Of a DNA stretch of 64,000 nucleotides, positions 34,327-42,551 are shown one piece after another. The first letter of the stretch is position 1. Every line of letters begins with the position of its first letter. The position numbers and the translations under genes are program-made. A model generated the notes under the pieces. It was not told the origin of the DNA. It did not search any database and saw only the letters and a program-made list of their open reading frames with translations. Source of the stretch: Taibaiella chishuiensis (GTDB lineage Bacteria; Bacteroidota; Bacteroidia; Chitinophagales; Chitinophagaceae); contig NZ_PYGD01000004.1 in NCBI RefSeq assembly GCF_003014535.1, positions 1 to 64,000 on the forward strand. The letters are read 5' to 3'.

Positions 34327-35373
34327 TTATTGCTCTGCGAGCATCTTATTCGTAATAAAGGTCCGGTCGTTCAGGGTTTGCAGGAAGGCCAGCAACGCGT
34401 TCTTTTCATCGGCGTTCAGCGGTATGCCCAATACACCGTTCTGCTGCAGCAGCGGGTCCAGGGTAGGGCTGTGCTGCACATTGCCGGAATACTGGTCCAG
34501 CACGGCTTCCAGGGTATAAAACCTCCCGTCGTGCATATAAGGCGCCGTGTACTGCAGGTTGCGCAGGCTGGGTACTTTAAACTTGTACTTGTCGCCATCC
34601 TGCAGCGTAATGTCGTAGCGGCCCGGATCGCCATTGAAACCTATGCCGATACCATTGTTGCGAAAGCTGTGATCGGTAAACAAAGGTTCGGTATGACAAG
34701 CGGCGCATTTCTGCTGGAACAGCTGATAACCCTGTGCTTCGAGCGTGGTAAATACCGCGCCTTCATGCCGTTGCACGCTGTCGTATTTGGAGTTGCTGCT
34801 GATGCACATGACCATAAACTGCGACAAGGCTTGCAGGAAGCGGGCCGAGGTAATTTCCGTGCTGCCAAAGGCTTTCCGGAACAGCTCCGGGTAGGCCGGT
34901 TGCGCGCGTAATTTGCTGAGCACATTGTCTACCGATTCATCCATTTCTTCATGTGCCGTGATCGGTGCAATGGGTTGCAGGTCGAGGTCGAATATACCGC
35001 CGTCCCACATAAAGGTCGGGTTCCAGGCCAGGTTCATGATCGGCGGCGAATTGCGTTTGCCCAGCCGGTCGTCGATACCATGGCTCACATCGTGGCCGTG
35101 GTGTGTAAAGGCTGCCGACTGGATATGGCAACTACCGCAGCTGATGGTATTGTTGCGGCTCAGCCTGGGCTCGTAAAAGAGTTTGCGCCCCAGCTCGAAG
35201 CCCGCTTCGGTTACGGGATTGGTATCAAAATGATACGCAGGCTCCGGGAAGTTGGCCGGCCGCTGGAAACCCAGGAAAGGCGCCACCACCTGCTCGATGA
35301 TCTCCTTGCGGCATGCTGCAAGCGTAAGCACCATCAGGATGCCCAGGGTAACCTTGATGATATTGCGGTTCAT
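34327..35373 (-). CDS. MbnH-like di-haem cytochrome c peroxidase (MauG family)
   Basis: A 348-residue lipoprotein (lipobox TLAAC, Cys21) with two haem c sites: CGSCH (Cys79-His83) and CAACH (Cys223-His227). It has the MauG-family segments SRNNTISCGSCH, HGIDDRLGKRNSPP and NPTFMWDGGIFDL. MauG-family enzymes oxidise partner proteins; MbnH oxidises a tryptophan of MbnP to kynurenine to make a copper site. The mbnP-like gene lies 5 bp upstream, which supports an MbnH role over peroxide detoxification. Tight three-gene operon. Confidence 0.88.
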   Translation of the reverse strand: MNRNIIKVTLGILMVLTLAACRKEIIEQVVAPFLGFQRPANFPEPAYHFDTNPVTEAGFELGRKLFYEPRLSRNNTISCGSCHIQSAAFTHHGHDVSHGIDDRLGKRNSPPIMNLAWNPTFMWDGGIFDLDLQPIAPITAHEEMDESVDNVLSKLRAQPAYPELFRKAFGSTEITSARFLQALSQFMVMCISSNSKYDSVQRHEGAVFTTLEAQGYQLFQQKCAACHTEPLFTDHSFRNNGIGIGFNGDPGRYDITLQDGDKYKFKVPSLRNLQYTAPYMHDGRFYTLEAVLDQYSGNVQHSPTLDPLLQQNGVLGIPLNADEKNALLAFLQTLNDRTFITNKMLAEQ

Positions 35374-35378
35374 AAGGT

Positions 35379-36194
35379 TTAGTTTTCGGTATGGTCATGA
35401 CGGAACATCTGCATATAGTTGGCCGAGATCAGGAGGCTGAACTCGCTGAACATAACCGTAGGGTTTTCGGCGATACTGACCTGGGTAGGGCCGTTCATCA
35501 CTTTTGCGATATCGACCATCAGGTGGATATTGCTCTTGCGGCCTTTACGTACCTGGGCTACGCCGGCCTGGCTAAGGTCCATGGTTACGGTACGGATATT
35601 GTTGACCGTTGGTGCGGAGTAGCCGCCAAAGCCGCCGATGTGGAAGCGATATTTTTGCTGGCCGCTTGGATCTACAGGCGCCGCGCCGGATATGCCTTCC
35701 ATCTTAAAGAAGATATAACCGCTGTTCCAGCCCCAGTACATACCGTCTTCCATACCACCCGAAGGGTCAAGCACACCGGTACGGCGGCTTACATCCATCG
35801 TGCTGCGCAGGCTGTCCACACCAATGGTAAAGGTGAGCGAGGTATAGTCGCCTTCGGGTACATTTACCCTTGCTGAACCTTCTTCTTCCGACCCTTCGCG
35901 GATCAGGAAATAGCTGCTGTCCTGGGGCACTACATACTCTGTGCCGTCGGCTTTTTTTACTTTGATATTGCTGATGAAATACTGCAGCAGGGTTACATTA
36001 AAAGCCTCGCCTTTGGCATTGACATAGTTGCCGGTATTGAGATAGAGGTTTTGTCCGCCAACGATATTATCGAATTCGATAGAGAGCGGAGCTAAGTCCT
36101 GGTTGTTGAATACGGGTTCGTTTTTTTCTTTGCGGCAAGCCGATAAGGTAAGGGTAAGGCAAGCGATAAATAAGGCAAGTTTATGGAATTTCAT
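35379..36194 (-). CDS. MbnP-like copper-binding lipoprotein
   Basis: From the ATG at 36194 the product has 271 residues, a signal peptide and a lipobox ending TLSAC (Cys20). The frame is open further upstream but without a signal peptide. MbnP-type features are LSIEFDNIVGGQNLYLN, FNVTLLQYFISNIKV, the Trp-rich DGMYWGWNSGYIFFKMEG and FHIGGFGG. In characterised members a tryptophan is converted to kynurenine by MbnH and the protein binds copper. First gene of the operon with the MbnH-like and barrel genes. Confidence 0.86.
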   Translation of the reverse strand: MKFHKLALFIACLTLTLSACRKEKNEPVFNNQDLAPLSIEFDNIVGGQNLYLNTGNYVNAKGEAFNVTLLQYFISNIKVKKADGTEYVVPQDSSYFLIREGSEEEGSARVNVPEGDYTSLTFTIGVDSLRSTMDVSRRTGVLDPSGGMEDGMYWGWNSGYIFFKMEGISGAAPVDPSGQQKYRFHIGGFGGYSAPTVNNIRTVTMDLSQAGVAQVRKGRKSNIHLMVDIAKVMNGPTQVSIAENPTVMFSEFSLLISANYMQMFRHDHTEN

Positions 36195-36546
36195 TGTTGG
36201 TTTTTTAAAGTGTGAATATGGGAAGCCCTGTACCAGCAAGCATTTGATGGCAGGACAAACAGGACCGGTTATGCCGGTCGGCAACAGGTTAAAGGCAGTA
36301 CAGGTCTGCGGCAGGCCAGGTTATTGCTGCCGGCCGGTGTACTTGCGGCAGGGCAATAACAGACCTTGCTACAGCCGTATAACGTCTGCGGGATCGGTAA
36401 GGATTAACAAGAAAAAGGAAAAGGCTGCAGGGCCTGTAAGTCGCCTGTATAGCGCATTTCAGGCAACAAAGGTCCTGTTCGTACCCGGGTACGAAACAAT
36501 AGGGTAGTGGCATAAGCCAACCCACGGAAATACGGCGCACTGCAGA
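36195..36546 (-). promoter_or_regulatory. Leader/promoter region of the copper operon
   Basis: No gene fits here. It contains an 18-bp perfect palindrome (36478-36495) just upstream of a -7-like box (GACCTTTG, minus strand, 36467-36474), and a large imperfect hairpin (36302-36366: AGGTCT/AGACCT outside, GTTATTGC/GCAATAAC plus TGCCG/CGGCA inside), then a short hairpin near 36263-36279. On this reading the mbnP transcript has a structured leader of about 260 nt. Confidence 0.5.
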
Positions 36547-36924
36547 TCAGCAGGCGTCCGGCGGATGAAAGCAGCTACGGGAAAAGGCCGAGGTATGGCC
36601 GATGGATAAGGGATGATGATACTGGGATGCAGGCTGGCCGGTAAATACAGGCTCTATGCGTACAAAAGAATGCTGGTCGATAAATACCACTTCGGAGAAG
36701 CGGCTGCTCTTTAATGGATCTTTCTGGTCTCTTTCTTCTTCCTGCTTGATCTTTTGTGCTACCTGGCATTTACCATCGCAATGCAGCTGGGGTCTTGCCT
36801 TGTTTACGCAATAACGTTCGTAAGCTTCTTTGTTGGTAAAATAACTCAGCACAATAATGCCCCTGCTCAACGATTGCGTGAGTAGGGCCGTGATGAGTAA
36901 TATAACCAGGGAAAGCCGGAACAT
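36547..36924 (-). CDS. Small Cys-containing protein upstream of the copper operon
   Basis: A 125-residue protein with one N-terminal hydrophobic segment (residues 2-18, signal or anchor). It has the motif YCVNKARPQLHCDGKCQVAQ near residue 38, a three-Cys/His arrangement that could bind a metal, and a further Cys/His-rich C-terminus. I recall similar small proteins near metal genes in Bacteroidota, but no function is established. It has its own promoter box (TACCTTTG, minus strand, 36978-36985). Confidence 0.72.
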   Translation of the reverse strand: MFRLSLVILLITALLTQSLSRGIIVLSYFTNKEAYERYCVNKARPQLHCDGKCQVAQKIKQEEERDQKDPLKSSRFSEVVFIDQHSFVRIEPVFTGQPASQYHHPLSIGHTSAFSRSCFHPPDAC

Positions 36925-36977
36925 AAAGAAATGCAGGTCAGGGTATCATTAAAGAACGGATAACCGTAACGGTGCTG

Positions 36978-36985
36978 CAAAGGTA
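36978..36985 (-). promoter_or_regulatory. Promoter -7 box of small Cys protein gene
   Basis: TACCTTTG on the minus strand, exact consensus match, 53 bp before the ATG. Confidence 0.55.
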
Positions 36986-36996
36986 AGGGACAAAAG

Positions 36997-37458
36997 TTAT
37001 TTCTGCGCCAATATCTTTTTTACTGATGTGACAGAGGGCAGTTCCCCAAAGGTTTTGAGCTGTTTCCTGTTTTTATCGTAGAGCACGATAAATGGCAGTT
37101 GACTGAAGTCGAACCAGCGGTGCATGCTTTCGGTATAATCGCGGAGCACGCGCAGGTTGCTGATATCGTAGAGGTCCATCATTTCTTCGAACATACGGAT
37201 TGCCGGTTGTGTTTCGGCGCTTACCATCCATATTGTGGCCGGGTAAGCTTTAGCGGTAGTCTTTAACTGTTGTGCGGTATGTGTGCAATGATCGCAGTCG
37301 GAGCGGAAATAAACCAGCATCAGGGCCTTGCCTTTAGGTATATCCTGGGTGCTCAGGTTGTGGCCTTCCGTGTCCTGGAAACTGAGCCCGGGCATGTTTT
37401 GCGCCGGAGCGCCGGTAGCGATCAAAAGCGCTGCCAGCGCAGCAATCATGTATTTCAT
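36997..37458 (-). CDS. Exported thioredoxin-like protein
   Basis: A 153-residue periplasmic protein with a signal peptide ending near TGAPAQ and a thioredoxin fold: LMLVYFRSDCDHCTHTAQQL carries the redox CDHC motif near residue 55, and the conserved cis-Pro region is QLPFIVLYDKN near 119. Likely a thiol-disulfide protein; partner unknown. It follows the CNNM/CorC gene by 18 bp, so they are probably cotranscribed. It also adjoins the copper module, but on the far side of that module's promoter. Confidence 0.85.
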   Translation of the reverse strand: MKYMIAALAALLIATGAPAQNMPGLSFQDTEGHNLSTQDIPKGKALMLVYFRSDCDHCTHTAQQLKTTAKAYPATIWMVSAETQPAIRMFEEMMDLYDISNLRVLRDYTESMHRWFDFSQLPFIVLYDKNRKQLKTFGELPSVTSVKKILAQK

Positions 37459-37476
37459 AAGGGATACCTAAGAAAG

Positions 37477-38751
37477 TTATATATGCAGGATCTTCAGCTT
37501 CACGGTTTCGATACGGGTATCGGTTACCAGCAGGATCTCGAACTCGAAATTATCGATAATGATCCGGTCCTTTTGCTTGGGTATCATTTCGTGGTTGGCG
37601 ATGATAAAGCCGGATAAGGTATCGGCCTCGTCGGCAGGCAGTTCCAGGTCATACTTCTCATTCAGGTAATCGATCTCGAGCCTGCCGGAGAAGATGTATT
37701 CATTTTCGGAGATCTGCTTTTCGGTAAATTCTTCGGTATCGTATTCGTCTTTGATATCGCCGAAGATCTCTTCCAGCACGTCTTCCATGGTAACGAAGCC
37801 GGCGGTGCCGCCAAACTCGTCTACTACCCAGGCAATGCTTTTGCGCTCCTTGGTAAACTTATGCATCAGGTCGATAGCGCTCATGGTTTCGGGCACGGTC
37901 GGTATCGGGTGCAGGATGCTCTGTATCGTATCAGGACGGCGGTTCAGGTCGAGGTGGTGCGTATAACCGACTACATTATCCAGGTTGTCGTCATAGATCA
38001 CGATCTTGGATAATTTGGTCTCCACGAATTTATCGCGCAGGTCCTTTACGGAGATATTGATATCGATGGCCGTGGTTTCGTTACGCGGCGTCATGCATTT
38101 GCGTACCTTTACCTTGGTCAGTTGTATCGCTCTTTCAAACAGTTCCTTATTGGTCTCTTCGATATCGGCATGACCCTGCATCGACTGGCGGAAAAACTGG
38201 CTGGTATTGATGCGTTCGAAAATGCTTTCTTTTTTATTGATCCTTACATTGAACAGGTATTTCAGTATAAACTCCGAAACACCGGTAAAAAGACGGGCAA
38301 AGGGCGCGGTAATATCGCATACGAAATTGATAAACCGGCTCCAGGTATTGAGCTTGGCTTCGGGGTGCAGTTCGAAGCTGCGTTTGGCGATCACGCCGAT
38401 CGTACCCAGGATCACGAAAGTGGCGATCACGAAGTCGAGGATCATCTGCAGGTAATCGAATTCCTTAAGCGCGCCGCTAAAGGTGCTGGGAATATAATCG
38501 AGCAGGCGGGTGGTGAGCTTGGTCAGCAGGAAGCAAAAGCATACCAGTAACATATAAAAGCCGATCACCGTGGCGCTCCAGAAGCGTTCGGGATTGTCGA
38601 AAAAGGAGCCGAGTATCTTACCCGAAATACGACCCTGCTTCCGTTTGAGCTCGATCGTGAGCTTATTGGACGCAATGAACGCATATTCCACACCGGTAAG
38701 AATAACGATGAAAATCAGGCAGAGCAGGATCAATATGGCCGTAATACTCAT
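37477..38751 (-). CDS. CNNM/CorC family protein (hemolysin family)
   Basis: A 424-residue inner-membrane protein: an N-terminal CNNM transmembrane domain with about four hydrophobic segments (residues 1-165), a CBS-domain pair at about 215-340 (CMTPRNETTAIDIN; VVDEFGGTAGFVTMEDVLEEIFGDI) and a C-terminal CorC_HlyC domain at about 350-424. Related proteins export magnesium or cobalt; GldE of gliding bacteria has the same layout. The sequence does not decide between these. Cotranscribed with the redoxin gene. Confidence 0.88.
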   Translation of the reverse strand: MSITAILILLCLIFIVILTGVEYAFIASNKLTIELKRKQGRISGKILGSFFDNPERFWSATVIGFYMLLVCFCFLLTKLTTRLLDYIPSTFSGALKEFDYLQMILDFVIATFVILGTIGVIAKRSFELHPEAKLNTWSRFINFVCDITAPFARLFTGVSEFILKYLFNVRINKKESIFERINTSQFFRQSMQGHADIEETNKELFERAIQLTKVKVRKCMTPRNETTAIDINISVKDLRDKFVETKLSKIVIYDDNLDNVVGYTHHLDLNRRPDTIQSILHPIPTVPETMSAIDLMHKFTKERKSIAWVVDEFGGTAGFVTMEDVLEEIFGDIKDEYDTEEFTEKQISENEYIFSGRLEIDYLNEKYDLELPADEADTLSGFIIANHEMIPKQKDRIIIDNFEFEILLVTDTRIETVKLKILHI

Positions 38752-38847
38752 ATAGGGTTACAGGATAAGGGTACAGGACAAAAATAATAGTTTTTAGGTT
38801 ATATAGCCCATTCGCTTATTTTTCGATACTTAATTTTTAAATTAGCT

Positions 38848-38855
38848 TACCTTTG
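38848..38855 (+). promoter_or_regulatory. Promoter -7 box of nusB
   Basis: TACCTTTG, exact consensus match, 19 bp before the nusB ATG. Confidence 0.6.
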
Positions 38856-38874
38856 CGCCTCTTTTTTAGAAAAT

Positions 38875-39840
38875 ATGATCAGTCGTAGAAATATCAGAGT
38901 TAAAGTGATGCAGTCCATTTACGCCCTGGATGCATACTCCGTTGCCCCCGGTGAAAAAGAACCGGAGGGCGGTATTCCCTCTCTCGAAGAGCTGGAAAAA
39001 AACGGGATCAGGGTGCTGGTGGAAAAGATCCAGCGCTCCTCCGATCTGTTTGCCCTTATGCTGTTGTATATCAGTAAAGTGGCCCAGTTTGCCGAGACCA
39101 GCGCCCGCCAGCGTGCTTCGAAATACCTGCCTACGGAGGCCGATATGCAGGTAAGTACCAAAATAGCCGGTAATACTTTTCTCTGGGAACTGCTCGAAAA
39201 TGCCACCTTCCAGGAAAAAGTGAAGGAGGACAAACTGGAGCGCTTTATCGATGAAGAGCGGGTAAAGAAAATGTACCAGCAACTTACAGCATCGGAAGCC
39301 TACCAGGAGTATACCGCCGAGCAGAGCCGCAGCAATGCCGCCGAAAAGCAGATCATGTTGCAGATCTGGCGTAAGGAAATGATCGAAAACGAAGACTTCC
39401 TGGAGTATATCGGCGACGAATGGAGCGGTTGGGAAGATGACCAGGAAATGGTCGTGATGCTGATGGAAAACTATTTCCGCAACCACAAGAACGTCAACTT
39501 CCTCCAGTTTATCTCCGCCGAAAAACGCGAGTATGCCTATAGCCTGCTGAAAACCGTGCTGCAGAAGGACGACCACTGCATGGAGCTGATCAAACCCAAG
39601 TTGAAAAACTGGGATGCCGACCGTGTGGCGCTTATCGACCTGATCCTGCTTAAAATGGGTGTGGCCGAGCTGCTTTACTTCCCTACCATCCCGACCAAAG
39701 TAACCATCAACGAATACATCGAGATCGCCAAGAACTACAGCACCCCGCAAAGCGGCCAGTTTGTAAACGGCGTATTGGATAACCTGCTGAAGGAGTTGAC
39801 GGCCGAAAACAAGATCCGTAAAATAGAACGTACCAAATAA
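38875..39840 (+). CDS. nusB: Transcription antitermination factor NusB (long form)
   Basis: RNA-binding factor of the rRNA antitermination complex. The C-terminal 130 residues are the NusB domain (DRVALIDLILLKMGVAELLYF; KVTINEYIEIAKNYSTPQSG; FVNGVLDNLL). The N-terminus starts with the NusB-like MISRRNIRVKVMQSIYA, but about 180 extra residues lie between them. E. coli NusB is 139 residues; the 321-residue form is usual in Bacteroidota. Monocistronic with its own promoter and terminator. Confidence 0.92.
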   Translation: MISRRNIRVKVMQSIYALDAYSVAPGEKEPEGGIPSLEELEKNGIRVLVEKIQRSSDLFALMLLYISKVAQFAETSARQRASKYLPTEADMQVSTKIAGNTFLWELLENATFQEKVKEDKLERFIDEERVKKMYQQLTASEAYQEYTAEQSRSNAAEKQIMLQIWRKEMIENEDFLEYIGDEWSGWEDDQEMVVMLMENYFRNHKNVNFLQFISAEKREYAYSLLKTVLQKDDHCMELIKPKLKNWDADRVALIDLILLKMGVAELLYFPTIPTKVTINEYIEIAKNYSTPQSGQFVNGVLDNLLKELTAENKIRKIERTK

Positions 39841-39860
39841 GCCGGGCAAATACCCTGCGG

Positions 39861-39898
39861 AATAAGCGAAAACGATAACCCGTTTTCGCTTATTTTTT
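39861..39898 (+). terminator. Terminator after nusB
   Basis: A perfect 14-bp stem (39861-39874 with 39881-39894) followed by TTTTTT. Confidence 0.92.
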
Positions 39899-40010
39899 AT
39901 TTAAAATACTGTTTGTTAGCGGCTTGTATGGATATGGGACGTGCCGATAAATAACCTTTATCTTTAAGATTGGATAACAAAAACGATTTCGGCAGAAACC
40001 TTATATTACG

Positions 40011-40018
40011 TACCTTTG
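40011..40018 (+). promoter_or_regulatory. Promoter -7 box of yajC
   Basis: TACCTTTG, exact consensus match, 28 bp before the yajC ATG. It probably serves yajC-coaE and perhaps ribH. Confidence 0.6.
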
Positions 40019-40046
40019 CACCTCATTTTAAATTAAAGTTAATCAA

Positions 40047-40403
40047 ATGACAACAACCTTTGCAAGTATTGTGCTTCAGGCGCCACCGCCCGGTGGAGGT
40101 ATGATGATGCCTATCATGCTGGTAGGTATGATCGTGGTGATGTATTTCTTCATGATCCGCCCGCAACAGAAACGTGCTAAAGAGCAAAAGAAATTTGCCG
40201 AAAGTATGGGTACAGGCGACAAGATCGTGACCACTTCCGGTATGCACGGACGTATCGTTCGCTCTAATGACGATGGCACCCTCGTAATTGAAATTGACCG
40301 TAATACCAATATCACTATTGAACGCCAGGCGATCTCTATGGAGATGACTGCCGCTTTTAATAAGCGTACGGGTAATACATCGGCAGCAGCTGTTACCAAA
40401 TAA
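40047..40403 (+). CDS. yajC: Preprotein translocase subunit YajC
   Basis: Accessory subunit of the SecDF-YajC complex in the inner membrane. The 118 residues have one transmembrane helix (IMLVGMIVVMYFFMI) followed at once by the signature RPQQKRAKEQKKFAESM and the conserved GDKIVTTSGMHGRIV. Here it is followed by coaE (34-bp gap) and not by secD. Confidence 0.95.
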   Translation: MTTTFASIVLQAPPPGGGMMMPIMLVGMIVVMYFFMIRPQQKRAKEQKKFAESMGTGDKIVTTSGMHGRIVRSNDDGTLVIEIDRNTNITIERQAISMEMTAAFNKRTGNTSAAAVTK

Positions 40404-40437
40404 GAACGGGTTTGTCCCGGCTTTAAACACTTTATAC

Positions 40438-41034
40438 ATGCTTAAAGTAGGAATTACCGGCGGTATCGGGTCGGGCAAAAGCCTGGTAGCCCGTATGTTC
40501 GAGGTGCTGGGTATACCGGTATTACATGCAGATGATACTGCAAAATACCTGATGCAGCACGATACAGACCTTATGGCCTCCATAAGCCGCATGTTCGGAA
40601 ATGAAGTATATCAAAACGGTCGGCTTAACCGACCGTTTTTAGCATCCGTTGTTTTTTCCGACAAGGAGAAACTGGCCGGGCTCAACAGCCTGGTACACCC
40701 CGCAGTATTACGTTACGGGAAGGAATGGGCCGCAAGGCAGTCCTCGCCCTATACGCTTAAAGAAGCCGCAATCTTTTTCGAAAGCGGCAGCTATAAGGAA
40801 ATGGATAAAATGATCGGCGTATATGCCCCTTACGAACTGCGCCTGCAGCGGGCTATGCAGCGCGACCAGGCCAGCGGGGATACGATAAAGCAACGCATGG
40901 CCCAGCAGATGGACGAAGAAGAAAAGATGAAGCGTTGCGATTACATTATCCGGAACGACGGCAGTATGTCTGTCATCAACCAGGTGCTCGATCTGCACCG
41001 TCAGTTTTGTGCTATGGCGTCCGGCAGGTTATAG
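40438..41034 (+). CDS. coaE: Dephospho-CoA kinase
   Basis: Phosphorylates dephospho-CoA, the last step of coenzyme A synthesis. The 198 residues start with the P-loop KVGITGGIGSGKSLVARMF, then HADDTAKYLM near residue 33, LVHPAVLRY near 83 and the lid region RAMQRDQASGDTIKQRMAQQM near 138. Complete. Same strand as yajC and ribH. Confidence 0.96.
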   Translation: MLKVGITGGIGSGKSLVARMFEVLGIPVLHADDTAKYLMQHDTDLMASISRMFGNEVYQNGRLNRPFLASVVFSDKEKLAGLNSLVHPAVLRYGKEWAARQSSPYTLKEAAIFFESGSYKEMDKMIGVYAPYELRLQRAMQRDQASGDTIKQRMAQQMDEEEKMKRCDYIIRNDGSMSVINQVLDLHRQFCAMASGRL

Positions 41035-41117
41035 CTTTTTTTATTTTCAAAAAAACGCCGGTCTGTAAGCTTATGCCCGGCGATGACCGGATCCTTACTC
41101 ATTTAAACACCTGCCCA

Positions 41118-41615
41118 ATGGCTCAATCATCAGATAGTAATACCTTACTCGATATTTCTGCGCTCACCCAAATGAAAGATACCCGCGTAGCCATCGTAGC
41201 TACCGAGTGGAACGATAAGATCGTGGCCGAACAGATTGCCGGCGCCAAACGTATCGCCGCGCAAACCGGCGCTGTTATTGCCCACGAAGTACTGGTACCC
41301 GGAAGTTTTGAAATTCCCTTTGCCTGCAAGGCCATATGGGACAACAAAGAGAACCTCTCCGAAGCGCCCGAAGCCATTATCGCCTTCGGCGCCGTGATCC
41401 GCGGTGGTACGCCCCATTTCGAATATGTATGCAAGGCCGTAACCGAAGGCATCCTGCAGCTCAACCTGATGCTGCCTGTACCGGTTATATTCGGCGTGCT
41501 GACGCTCGATACCGAGGAGCAGGCCTGGGAACGCCTGGGTGGCGTACACGGGCATAAGGGCGAAGAGGCAATGATCGCCGCCCTGAAAATGATCCGGATG
41601 AAAAACGAATTGTAA
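41118..41615 (+). CDS. ribH: 6,7-dimethyl-8-ribityllumazine synthase
   Basis: Condenses the riboflavin precursors to lumazine, the penultimate riboflavin step; the enzyme forms hollow capsids in many bacteria. The 165 residues show VAIVATEWND near residue 21, VPGSFEIPFACKA near 61, the phosphate-binding FGAVIRGGTPHFEYV with the catalytic His near 97, and FGVLTLDTEEQAWER near 125. The frame opens earlier inside coaE, but the ATG at 41118 gives the family N-terminus. No other rib genes are adjacent and no FMN riboswitch was seen. Confidence 0.95.
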   Translation: MAQSSDSNTLLDISALTQMKDTRVAIVATEWNDKIVAEQIAGAKRIAAQTGAVIAHEVLVPGSFEIPFACKAIWDNKENLSEAPEAIIAFGAVIRGGTPHFEYVCKAVTEGILQLNLMLPVPVIFGVLTLDTEEQAWERLGGVHGHKGEEAMIAALKMIRMKNEL

Positions 41616-41655
41616 CAGTCCTTACATCGGCTGTTTCCTTAAAAAATACAACGCT

Positions 41656-42420
41656 ATGGCCTGGAATCCCGGAAAGTACAATGAATTTAAATCGGTACGG
41701 TTTAAACCCTTTTTCGACCTTGCCGCGCTGATCGAAGACCGCCCCGGTATGGAAGCGGTAGACCTGGGCTGCGGTACCGGCGAACAAACCGCTATGCTGG
41801 CCGGCCAGTTTGCCGATATGCATATACTCGGCATCGATAGTTCGGCCGAAATGCTTGCAGAAGCTGAGTCTTTCCGTAAAACCAATGTCTCTTTTGCCTT
41901 ACAGACCATCGAGCAGACGATAACCACGGGCAAGCAATGGGACCTGGTCTTCTCGAATGCCGCCCTGCAATGGGTCGATAACCACGAACAGTTGTTCCCG
42001 GCCTTATTGGCGCGGCTGAAGCCCGGTGGCCAGGTAGCGATACAGATGCCCTGCCAGGAAGATAACCTCCTGAACCGGCTCCTGTATGCATTGGCCGGCG
42101 AAGAGCCTTTCTGTACGGCATTGCAGGGCTGGAACCGCCGGTCGCCCGTGCTGAGCATGGACGACTACGCCCAGTTGTTGTTTGCACAGGGCGGCCAGGA
42201 GATCACCGTACTGCAAAAGGTATACCCCTTGATTGCTGCCAGCCACGACGACCTGTTCCAGTTTATTTCCGGTTCGGCATTGATCCCGTATCTCGACAGG
42301 CTGGAAGGCCCGGTCAGGGACCAGTTCGTGCATACGTTCAGGCAACGTATCGCGGCAACTTTTCCTGTAGTGCCGGCCCTGTATGCCTTTAAGCGTATCC
42401 TTTTGTACGCGCAGTATTGA
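41656..42420 (+). CDS. SAM-dependent methyltransferase (Tam-like)
   Basis: A 254-residue class I methyltransferase resembling trans-aconitate 2-methyltransferase: MAWNPGKYNEFKSVRFKPF at the N-terminus, the SAM-binding VDLGCGTGEQTAMLAGQF near residue 35, GIDSSAEMLAEAE near 59 and VFSNAALQWVDNH near 102. Trans-aconitate as substrate is only a guess from family resemblance. 40 bp after ribH. Confidence 0.85.
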   Translation: MAWNPGKYNEFKSVRFKPFFDLAALIEDRPGMEAVDLGCGTGEQTAMLAGQFADMHILGIDSSAEMLAEAESFRKTNVSFALQTIEQTITTGKQWDLVFSNAALQWVDNHEQLFPALLARLKPGGQVAIQMPCQEDNLLNRLLYALAGEEPFCTALQGWNRRSPVLSMDDYAQLLFAQGGQEITVLQKVYPLIAASHDDLFQFISGSALIPYLDRLEGPVRDQFVHTFRQRIAATFPVVPALYAFKRILLYAQY

Positions 42421-42551
42421 TATACCGTACCGCCGGTTACTGTTGACAGGTGCATACAGGCCTGTAAGGATTACCTGTAACCGATTGCAGGTGGCATAAT
42501 CCCTTGCGCCACAGTCCCTGCGGTATCCGCTTAATTTGTTTGTCCTCTTTT

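Noticed and set aside
34327-35373. Methanobactin gene cluster around MbnP/MbnH
   Set aside because: No precursor peptide, MbnB/MbnC or aminotransferase gene is seen; the pair also occurs outside such clusters.
36289-36540. 83-residue minus-strand open frame before mbnP
   Set aside because: Covers the palindrome and hairpins of the regulatory region; composition is not protein-like.
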